Positions 48,701 through 60,700 of a stretch of DNA of 64,000 nt are shown here, piece by piece; the first letter of the stretch is position 1, and each line of letters starts with the position of its first letter. Below the pieces are notes generated by a model. The model was given only the letters and a program-made list of their open reading frames with translations. It did no database searches and had not been told where the DNA came from. The translations under genes and the position numbers were made by a program. Origin of the DNA: Onchidella celtica (taxonomy: Eukaryota > Mollusca > Gastropoda > Systellommatophora > Onchidiidae); contig OZ007581.1 of NCBI GenBank assembly GCA_963931925.1, positions 17,230,450 to 17,294,449 of the forward strand. Direction: 5' to 3'.

Positions 48701-51700
48701 TATTTCACAAGGTGTATTCTATATGGTTTGGCTGTTTCTGATTATCATATGAAAAACAAACATGCACTCTAAATTGAGGTGCCATATTTATGTAAACACA
48801 AAAGCAAATAGAAAGCAAAACTATTCAGAAAAAAAAAAAAAAAGAATTCTTTGGAAATTTCAAATTTGACCTGTTGTGATTCCTGTGTATTAATTTTTCT
48901 TTCTTTGGTCTTTGTACCGTGTTGTTCTGACATTTAGATGAATCATGGTTGTACATTTCAATATTTCCCTCTGTTCAGTGGCAGCAACATCACCATCATC
49001 TTCCTCAGTGTCACAACAATCTGCAGCAAGGTCAGCCTCCCCTACACTCTCAATGGATGCATCACCAAGTTCATCTATAGGTCAGCCTTGTGTTTATTGC
49101 TATGAAAACATAATATTGACACTGCATAGCTGCCAACCAGTACGTATTTTACGTATTTACTATGTTTTTTTGGTTCCAGTACGTTAATACGTTTTTGTGG
49201 TGAAAATTACGTTTTTGAAGAATTTCCCCATTTATACGGAGAAAACATAACTCTAGAGGAGAAGACAAAACGGTAACTTTTGAATCTAGGCTAGGCCTAC
49301 CGCTAATATTAGCGCTGGACCTAGCGATTCAACGGGCGCAACCGTAAACACAGCCCTACCGTACTGTGTCCTGCCATACTACGTATGCCCGAACTTGCGA
49401 TAACTTTTGTGTCCCCGCCACTGCCCCACTCAACCAAGCAACAGTAATCTTGCATAATAAGTTATCACGGCATACACCTTCCAGCTTCGCGCGTGTCCAC
49501 GCGCTTCGGCCGTTCATCGAGCTCGAGTACGTAAGCACGTGTAGGTCACTCGTACCGTAAACGATGGCAGTCAGTGAATAACAACAGTGGACACATTATT
49601 TTTGTGAAGAGGTTTCGTTTTATTTCGCTGTTACGTCTTTTTTGGGTTGTTGTTTTTTTCAGTTTTGCATAGCTTACAATTATCTTTGGCGGTGGTACCT
49701 CCCGGTAGATCTAGGTCGGCCGTCTTTTAGAATCTTGAACGTAATTGGCAATCACCGATAAACTAGGCCTAGGCTCAGGCGTACGGGTGTGTCAGTGACG
49801 TAAGAAATCGAAATCAAGAGCCCGTGAGCTGGTAAAGCAATAGAAAAAGTTCTAGAACAATAATTATGGACATGGCTTGTGAAGTGGCTTCAGTTCTAGA
49901 TCTATTAGTTACATCTGTCATCTTTTATGCCTAACATGATTTGCGATAATGGATGGATTTATTTTATTTTTAATCGTAAGTCTTTTCTATCCAACTCATG
50001 AGTGACATGAGTCATGAAGCCATGAGTCGACATTTAATGCAAAATATTGAACGGAATTTCCTTTTGCATCAACATCAAACTTGTCCAATAAATGCATTGT
50101 GAGTCATAAGTCACGTTATCGTGACATCCAATTTCACCAGTTTCACAAGTCACATGGAGGCAAGTCTGACATTGTTCAATACTGCCAGAACAAGTTAGTA
50201 TGAAAGAGTTATACAATTCTGAGGACAGTTCATATCATAATAGTCAGTTCTTTCTTTAGAAACAGAAACAGTGGTGATAACAACACATGTATGAGCATTT
50301 GAAGCAAAATATTTGTTTTCTGCTTCTTAAAATCTTACACTGTATTACATTGGGCCTATGTAAAGAGAATAATATTCCATAGTGTAACTAAGTGAGGAAA
50401 TGATGATTTTTCAATGTTTGGGGGGGGTGTCGGTGTCTGGTCCGATATCAGGAGTCTGTTTTTAGGTTTTTGAAAGTTGGCAGCTATGACACTGTAGATG
50501 AAAAACTGTTTCAGGGCTGCATGGAAAAATCCAATCTATCCCTCAAGAAGCAGTGTTCAGCAAAATAACCCAGCGTAAGTGGTAAGCCAAAACAAAGCTG
50601 AAGCTGGGGTGATAGAGCCCCAGCCTGGAGAGTGGTGTAGTACCAGCTCTGGATGTGGGCTGGTGGCATTGCCACAGTGATTTGCTATGTTTACTGAAAA
50701 TGGCAGCCAGCCCGCAAAGCCTTGGCATTTGTATCGATCGCTAGGACAAATGGCGACATTTCACTGGTTGTTATGCAGTTCTGATACTTTAAATACAGTA
50801 TATACTACACATTACGGGGGAATCCCTGGTCAGTCATTTTCATGGTGACCAATCGACGCAGCACCAAGCAAGAGGCTGATTGTTCTCCGACATAGGGAGC
50901 CATTTCAGTAAACAATGTGTTATTTTATCTGCATTTAAAATAGGGTAGAAAGAAGACAGGTGTACTTAATTGGACATAAAATATCAATAAAAATAAACCA
51001 CAACTTTCCTTCTCTCGATCTCAATGTATCTTTAAAGTGAACACAAAACAAAATATCAAATACCGTGTCTTAACTTCACTCATGTGTCAATGAAAACTGA
51101 AACCACAGGGCTAAAGTTCATCTGATCAGCTCTCAAGTTTCATAACAAACTGAGGTCATTTTCTGTGTCAAAATGATGTGTAATGCAGACAGTGTTAGCG
51201 AGGCGGAGGCGTGAGGAAGTCGAGTTGCTCACCGCTGTAACGGCACTTGGATTTGAGCAAGGGCTAATGGAACTTATTGTTACACCACAATTCCTTGCAG
51301 ATCACACAGATGTGCTAAAGTTGACTTTCAACCAATAATGTGTAAAGAGAGACAAAAATTGAAATTTCTGATCACACTTTTTGATTCTGCCGGTACTCAA
51401 TGAAAGTGCATCTCCTTTTTGCTACTCAAAAAAAAAAAAAAATCATAAATAAACAATGTTCAAGACAGAATTTTGTGTGGAATGGGTGTGTCCTTGTAAA
51501 TATCTTCAAAAACCGAGGCATCACACAAAAGTTTCATAATTTTTGGTCACATAGTCATGTTAACCCTCTAGCTCCATAGTAGCATGATACACGTATGACA
51601 TTCATGATCTGTAAACAGCATACTGCCTGCAGAAGGAAAGTTCTTGTGTTAAAACAGATTAGAAAGTCGTCAGTGAAATTGGGGAAAGTAGTCAATTTCC

Positions 51701-54700
51701 AATATACAGTGAGAACTAAATGAATATTCACTTATGAAGAAGTCTTTTGTCAGAGAGATGAAATGATAGTTCGAATATAATATTGTGCATGTATTACAAA
51801 TCTCACAACAGAAGATTGCAAGATAAGGTGGGACTGAAGTGTTCTGTATTTTCCACTTGTGCAAGCCTGGAGTGTTTGACTGTGTTGCTCCATTATAGTA
51901 TGATATGCATATGGCATTCATGCTTGGTAAGCATCATACTGCCTGCGGAAGAAAAGTTATTGTGTTAAAACAGATTAGAAAGTAGTCAGTGAAGTTGGGG
52001 AAAGTAGTCAATTTCCAGTGTATAATTAGAAATAAATGAACATTATCAGAGAGATAAAATGATGATTTCAGTGTGTATTACAAATCTCACATCAGAAGAT
52101 AGAGAGATATGATGGGATTAAAGTATTCTGTACTTTCCACTTTTGAATAAACTTGGAGTGTTTGACTGAATGTTTTTTTTATTTGTGACAGAGGAACAGA
52201 TGGAATCTTTGCGACATAGGATGGACACACTGGAGACCAGGGGTCACTCACTCCATCATATCCTGTCAGCTACACGAGAGACGGTGGATAAGATGGAAGA
52301 GAAAGTGGATAAGGCAGAGGAGAAAGTAGATAAGATAGAGGAGAAAATGGATAAGATAGAAGAGAAAGTGGATAAAATTGAGGAGAAAGTGGATAAAAGG
52401 GAGGAGAAAATGGATAAGATGGAAGAAGAAAGAGCAAAAAGAATACAAAACTTGGAGGAGCGACAGAAGGTGATGGATGAGGAGAAAACTGTCAAAACTC
52501 GGGAAATGGAGAAACGGTTGAGCCAGTTGGAGGAAGGGAGGGTGAGGATGGAGAAACAGATACAGAGCCATGAAAAAACAGTAAGTCAGCAATTTCTTAC
52601 TTTATTCTTTTTCATGCATGAAACGTTCACATGCACATCTGGGTACATGTCAGCTTTCTTAGTGCTGGTCTCATGCACAAATTGGCCAACTTGGAAATTC
52701 CATCTATTTTTATTGATTTTTTTTTTAATGTGGACAGAAGAAATGTCTTCACTATGTGTACCACATGGCGTACAAAAACCGGGTACATTAGTTGGCCTCC
52801 GATAATAGGCTGGAGGCGCCCACAGTCAATGGGCCGTGACGGTGGCCGGGGTTACTCATCAGACAGCGAGCACTGTAGAATGAATGTTGCAAAACGCATT
52901 TTTTTTGTACTTTATCGGGGAGTTATTACGCTACTAACGTTTGGTTCAGCATATAATTGTTAGTGGGCAGCAGTAGGCAAATACTGTTAGTGTAAGATAT
53001 CGGAAGAAAAATACTTAAATATTGATTCGTTTAGTTGTAATAGGTAGTTAAAGTTGACCCTATTTCAATGCTGACACTGTCGTTAGATATGACATAATAA
53101 AGATCCACAATTTGGTAACCGCAGATCGATTCCTGTTCAAATTTACAATATATAAAGTAGACACATGTACAAGCTTTCTCACCAAGTGGCTTTTTCTCCG
53201 CAGCTTTTATAATGCGCACAGGTCACTTTAAACAGCTACGTGTTGTCACTTAGCATATTATGTCGCCCTTAGCTTGCACTTGCCGTCTCCTCTTAAGAAT
53301 GTTCGCGCATTTCTTTTACTGGAACAGCTTATTTGTGTACACTAAATACAGTTTCGAACTGCCTCACAATTTGGTTCATTGTGTGTGGAGGGGTCGGTCT
53401 CTGAATTTTCATTTGGTCGCACTTTAGGCCAGGGTTTGTCTGTGCAGCTCAGTGATGGAGCTACTTGCAACAGATGGATTTTCATGATAAATTCTGGTTT
53501 ATGAAAGTTATCATTGATGCTACATACTCTTTTTTTTTTTTTTTGAGTTTGGCGATAGCCTGGTGGCTACTCGCACTGCCTTGCTCACCCGGCAAACCGA
53601 ACCCAAATGTTATTGTCTTATATGGTATAGTATGTAGATCTAGTGGTGTTCTACAATGTGCTGTTCTGTGATTGTTTTGTTGTCACATTGTAATTGTCTA
53701 TCAGAGAATGAAATCCAGAGAGTGATTCTGTGTTGATGGGTTTGGTGTATGAGATGGCTCTGTGAACTTGACTGAAAGAGTTGTTGAGATAGTCGAATGT
53801 CATTTGCAGTGTACATGCCTCCTCGATGATGAATGGGGTTGCGTGTAGGCGTTTTTGCCTGAGTGACAATCTCTTCAGTGAGGCTGAGATTCTTATGGCG
53901 GTGGTTACCAATAAATGACCTGCTGCTATAATATAAGCATATGGTGAGATTCTGTGTGTTTTGAGAATTCCATCAAAACAGGAAGCAAGAGGGCCAGAGT
54001 TTGGGGTGAGCCCTGAAAATGTGCTAAGAGATAATGCCTTTTCTGCCTGCTTCAATTCTTGTGTGTATTTTGTTTTGTCTGCGTCCGTGTCGCTGAAAAT
54101 TATTCTAGTTACACTTATATAGGGTATGTCCTGGCTGTTTTTTTCAGTGTGAGGTGTGTTTTAGACAATTATGTTTGTTTTAGAGAGACTTGTGCTTGGA
54201 GAGTCTACAGTGGTGTGTTTGTTTTTTTTTCGGCTGCTGAGGTGAGACGACTGAGATGCAAACTGCTTCAGTAGGACACAGCTGTGAGACATTCGCTGCC
54301 TCTCTGTGAACAGAGAGTACATGCTGTTTCGTTACAGTTGGGGTTGTATTCGCTCCAAATGTTTAAACTATTTTCAATAGTAGGTCGGAGAATCAAGTGA
54401 AACTGTGCTCTGTTGACTTTTAGCGTCCTGAACTATCCGGTAACATTCTGGACAGATATATTTGGAATGTTTCTCGATATAGCCTCCCTGATATCTAGTC
54501 GCCAGACAAAAAAAAAATGTCGCAAGCATTTCATGAACACATTCCAAACATACGTCACAGACTATCAGAGCAGAAATATGCTTATTTCGTGCATGATTCA
54601 CATTATTATTATGTTCAAGTAGTTTATTACATCACAAGAAAGTCAGTAGTTTGGCCAACATAACAACAATAGGTGAGCATATCACATATATAAATTGATA

Positions 54701-57700
54701 TAGCGTTCCAACTAAAGCTGCAGAGTTAATGAAATTAGCGCAGACAGATCAGAAATAATTTCTGATCACACAGATGAAAACTGTAAACTGTTTTCGCTGG
54801 CCAGTTTTCTGTAATTAACAATAGTTTATCTGCGATTGGGCACGGAAAAAGTACTAAATATAGGTGTGAGAGGATGAACGACTTTTTATTTTTAATGTGC
54901 TTTCATGGTAACTCTAGTGCGTGAGTGAGGGACGGCCACTCATAGTAGTTTATGGGCACTTGGCCGAGTACCATTAATTGGATTATTTCCCTTGTAATAC
55001 TAGCGCGGGACCCGTTATTCACATCACGGTGAAAAGCGCGCATTTTGATTGGTCAATTGGAAATGTTGACCACCGGGCTTCCAACTCTTATATCATGGCT
55101 TTAAGTTTCTTTCTACTTGCTCATTCGTTATTATCAACCGACAGAAAGACAGGAACCCGAATTCATTTTTGAGAGTAGGCAATACCCTATCGGTACAATA
55201 TAGGTACTCATGATAACGTTTGTTATCAACGGAGATACGTCGTATTAATGGACTAAAGTATCCCGCACAAATCTGACAAACGTTGTTAGTCCCGACACTT
55301 TGAAAATTTATATTAAAACTATTACCGGGTTTCTGGTATACGTAGTCAGTTAGAGTTTTAGCAGCGAGTTTCTACTTTATAATGGTACTAATTTTGTTGT
55401 ACTTTGATGCACATGTCCTATTGAAATAATTAATAAGAGGGTTTCGGATTTAAAGTAAACTATGAGTTAGACGCATGTTATCCCCGATAAATCCAACCTG
55501 GGTCAAATTTATTCAATTATTGTTGGAGTGGACGTTAGAGTAATTTCTGCAGTTTACTGGGATATCTAATTGACTTTTGTGCGCACAGTTTTAACTGCTC
55601 TGTGAATTCGATTGTGTTAGGACCCTAACCGGTTATGTTGTTCGGCTGGACTCAATGTCCGAGCCTTTCACTTGTCCAACACTGGACGACGTACTAGCCC
55701 TCTCGGACGTCCGCGCTGGCTCATAAAGATGAGGCCAGTTCGAGTGGTCAAGCAGACTCCATCAAAGACGCCGCAACAATAGGCAGCACAAGTGGACCTT
55801 GCAGCACAATAGGCCGGCGACGGCCTGCCGTGGCGCGCCTCGCCAAAAACATGGCCTAGTCCAGTTGCGCCAGTAGCAGAAAGACTGGGTAAGTTGGAGA
55901 CTATATTAGAAGTGACTTTAAATTGCGCACCCCCCCCCCCCTTTCGGGGATGCCGCGTAGAGAATGCTGATCTACAGAGACTATTATGAGTCCGGCTCAA
56001 CGGTCATTAGACGTGTAAGATGCGCGGTGCAGTGCAGTGTCTTGATATTGTGACTTTATTGTCAATGTTAGCGTTTGCGGTGCTAGATGATAATGATGGC
56101 TCGCTAACCAAGCTATCACGATTTGCTTGTGTGCATGTAGTGTATGTGTAGCATTGCCTTGTTGTGGTAGGCAGTGAGGATTTCCTGACATGATAATGTG
56201 GATGGCTTATGTTATAGCGAGCGGCACTATACACTTGATTGTATTTCAGGTATTTGTGTACCTTGCCAGTACCACCATGCTACAGAGAACAGTGTGATTG
56301 TAATTACGTCCATGTGCACCTTAGGGCTATGCGATGATATAGCAGTGTTGTTATGATTAGTACATTGTCTAAGTGCTTGAGATGTATTGGTTAGTATAGT
56401 CTCACACAGGTGAGCCCAGAATTGTTCTATGTTTGGCGACGTAGTTAACATGTTTCAGTGAGTTTTGCACATGTTGCAATGAGTCCCGCCTATAGATCTA
56501 CCTATGTATGTATTATAGATTATAGATATTACAGACGTGCTGTGTTTCATTGAGCTCGTAGGTTGTGTGAAGGACATAGTTTCATTTTAAGGAATGTACA
56601 CACAACTTTATGTATCTAGTGGTGTGTCATACGCATGTTAGCCTGGCGGCGTAGCTCCCCGGCTAAGGTCAAAGGGCATGACCCTTCATATCGATTGGGA
56701 AGGGAAGTAACCAATACAATAGCCCTGGGGCGAGTTAGTATTAATATAATCGGAGTGGGCCTATGAAGATGGCCTGCATTGGGATGCAGCGTCTGTGTTA
56801 TGGACGGTCAGTGGGCCATGTTGGCCACTGCGTTATTAAATGGAATGGCCACTCTGGATGTGCTGTACACCGGCTCAGTGGAGCGAAACTATTGTGTTCT
56901 TGCCCCTTCATTTGTTACGTCCTTCATACTTTGATTAGTACATTAGTTTATGTTGCCAGTGTACTAGGAAACTCCTTGTGTGTATGATATAGCCACTTGT
57001 AGTTGTTGTTCATTAACCTTAGCGCTATTTTATTCCATGCATACATATGCAGTTGGTTATTGCTTAAATTCTATATTATGTTGTTGTTGTTTGATTTAAT
57101 ACTTAATACTATTACTATGTATGTCCACCATTGATTGCCTGATTAATGTTGTCATTATATCCTAATCATATTTTTGTCTTTTTCTCTTGTTCCAGCTTAT
57201 GGCTGGTTGGGCTTTTTTTTCTTGGTAGGGCTTTCCTATGCCTTTTTTGGTAGTGGTACCTTTATTAGGCTTTTTGAATAAATAAGATTGCCAGCAGAAC
57301 CCTGTGTTTGTTAATCCTGTGTATCCTTAAGGGAGTTACTATTGAACCCACGCAGTAACCACATTAGCCACTCGTAGTCCATCCAACATAGGTAACAAAC
57401 ATACTTGCGTAGAAGAAAGACAAAAGCATGTAGAAAGCTGGGATTTGCGCAGATTGTAAGGGAAAGATTGTTGCTGGAGTCTTCATAGCAAGACATTGGG
57501 ATGGGTCCATGGGGACTGTCGCAAATTTGATATCAAAAGAGTCGAATTTTAACATGAAAGCGTCTTCTGTTAATTGCTGCCCGCGGAGCGAATCTGACCG
57601 CATTGACCCCGGTGAGCATTCCAGCGCACAAGATTTATGACCGCCAGCCGGCGATAACTAAGAGGGGCGATTTCGAGCATTTTTGTATGCCGTGACCAAT

Positions 57701-60700
57701 GTCTTACAGCAGAAAACAAAACACAGAAAAAGAAATAGTGATGAAACTGTCTATATTCACTTTTTCCATATTTAACTTTTCCGCCTCCTGTAAAGTTGGT
57801 GGTTTTTGTCCATTTACAGTCCTGTAAAATGTTTTCAATTCTGACCTATGCAGTGTTTGTATGAATTGTTGAAAATACAAAGATATGTAGTGTTGAGATT
57901 CATGGGTGTCTTATGTGGTGTATGCTCAGGTGGTGCTGGTGTTTGTAGTGAGTCTGACCACAGGAAGAAGCACCAATGTCTACACAACCATTTCGTGATG
58001 ATTGTTGAGCTGTCAGTTTTGTGTGATGATCATTGTTCTTGTAGTTGTCTACATGAGTGGTGATGACACAGACTGTGTACATTGTGTCTAAGATTCTAAC
58101 TCACCTGTAATTCTTGTGTCACTTGTTCACAGGTATCTGACCTTGGCATGCAGGTGGGAGGGGCGGCTGTAGGAGGAGGTGAGTGCTGATTATTGACAGT
58201 TGTCATTGTTCCATTGTTAGAGACAGAGAGAAGACAGAGATATTAAGTGGGATAAAACAAGAGATACATGTATATCCAGATAATAAGAGAAAGTTGGATA
58301 GATGATACATGAAAGGTATAGAGGGAGGAGACTATAGAGTAGGTAAAGAGAAATAACTAAGAATGTCAGAGAGTCCAAACAATACAATGGATAATAGAGA
58401 GATGAATAAGAGAGACAGAATAGAGTACAGTCTAATCCACTTATTTTTGACATGGTTTTTGTCAACATTCTGGGTAACTCGTCAGATTTTTTAAGTCCCA
58501 ACTGTTCCTTCTTTAATGCTACTAAGCATTTCCCCGTAACTCGAAGTTTTATTCCATTCTTTCCTTTTATATGGACATTATTTCTCCTCGACCAGAGCAC
58601 AACAAGTGCACTAGATCTACTACTGTGCTACCAAAAATGCCCTGGCAACTCCCCGCATGTAAGACCTCTTTATTTCTTTTTGCGATGCTGGTGGGGAGGG
58701 GTACGAGAGGGGGTGTTTGGCTACAGAGGATGACCCTTGGCTTCAGCAACGCGAACGTGGAGTGCCATGCATAAGTGCACGACAATAAAAGTCCAGAGTA
58801 CTGTTGGATTGACTACGAGTGGCTAATGTGGTTACTGCGTGGGTTCAATAGTAACTCCCTTAAGGATACACAGGATTAACAAACACAGGGTTCTGCTGGC
58901 AATCTTATTTATTCAAAAGCCTAACAATGGTATCGCTACCAAAAGGCATAGGGAAAACCCTACCAAGAAAAAGGAAAAAGAAACCCAGAAAAAGAAGAAG
59001 CCCATAAAAAGAAGCCCAACCAGCCATAAGCTGGAACAAGAGAAAAAGACAAAAATATGATTAGGATATAATGACAACATTAATCAGGCAATCAATGGTG
59101 GACATACATAGTAATAGTATTAAGTATTAAATCAAACAACAACAATATAATATAGAATTTAAGCAATAACCAACTGGATATGTATGCATGGAATAAAATA
59201 GCGCTAAGGTTAATGAATAACAACTACAAGTGGCTATATCATATACGCAAGGAGTTTCCTAGTACACTGGCAACACAAACTAATATACTAATCAAAGTAT
59301 GAGGGACATAACGAATGAAGGGGCAAGAACACAATAGTTTCGCTCCACTGAGCCGGTGTACAGCACATCCAGAGTGGCCATTCCATTTAATAACGCAGTG
59401 GCCAACATGGCCCACTGACCGTCCATAACACAGACGCTGCATCCCAATGCAGGCCATCCTCATAGGCCCACTCCCATTATTAGTACTAACCCGCCCCAGG
59501 GCTATTGTATGGGTTACTTCCCTTCCCAATCGATACTGAAGGGTCATGCCCTTCGACCTTAGCCGCGGAGCTATGCCGCCAGGCTAACGTGTATGACACA
59601 CCACTAGATACATAAAGTAATGTGTACATTCCTTAAAATGAAACTGTCCTTCACACACTTACGAAACTCATAGAAGCATAATACATCTGGATAACTATAA
59701 TACATGCACATGATATATATATATATGTCGGCGAGACTCATTGCAACATGTGTAGACTCACTGAAACATTGTTCATCCACCGCCGCACATAGAACAATCC
59801 TGGGGCTCACCCATGTGAGGCCCAACTAATATTATACATCTCCAATAGGCCTACATGTAATTAATTACACATCTTAAACATTAAACACACAATCACAATC
59901 ACACTGCTCTCTATAGCATAGTGGTACTGGCAAGGTACACAAATACCCGTAATACAATCAAGTGTGTAGTGCCGCTCGCTATAACATAAGTCATCCACAT
60001 CAACATGTCAGGAAATCCTCACTGCCTACCACAACAAGGCAATGCTACACACACACTATATATATGCACACAAGCAAATCGTGATAGCTTGGTTAGCGAG
60101 CCATCATTATCATCTAGCACCGCAAACGTTAACTTTGACAATAAAGTCACAATATCAAGACACTGCACTGCATCGCGCATCCTACACGTCTAATGACAAT
60201 GGCAATTACCGTTGAGCCGGACTCATAATGGTCTCTGTAGATCAGCATTCTCTACGCGGCATCCCCGAAAGGGGGGGAGGGTGCGCAAATTAAAGTCACT
60301 TCTAATATAATAGTCTCCAACTTACCCAAAGTCTCTCTGCTACTGGCGCAACTGGACTAGGCCATGTTTTTGGGCGAGGCGCGCCACGGCAGGCCGCCGC
60401 CGGTCTAGGTTCACTGTGCTGTCGGCTCTTGTCTCTGCGTCTTTGATGGAGTGTGCTGACCACTCGAACTCGCATCTTATTTATGAGCCCGCGCGGACGT
60501 CCGAGAGAGCTATTACGTAGCCCGTGTTGCACAAGTGAAAGGCTCGGACATTGAGTCCAGCCGAACAACATAACCGGTTAGGGTCCTAACACAATCGAAT
60601 TTACAGTACGGTTAAAAGGGTGCACACAAAAGTCAATTAGGTATCCCAGTAAACTGCAGAAATTACTCTAACGTCCCCTCCAGCAATAATTGAATAAATT

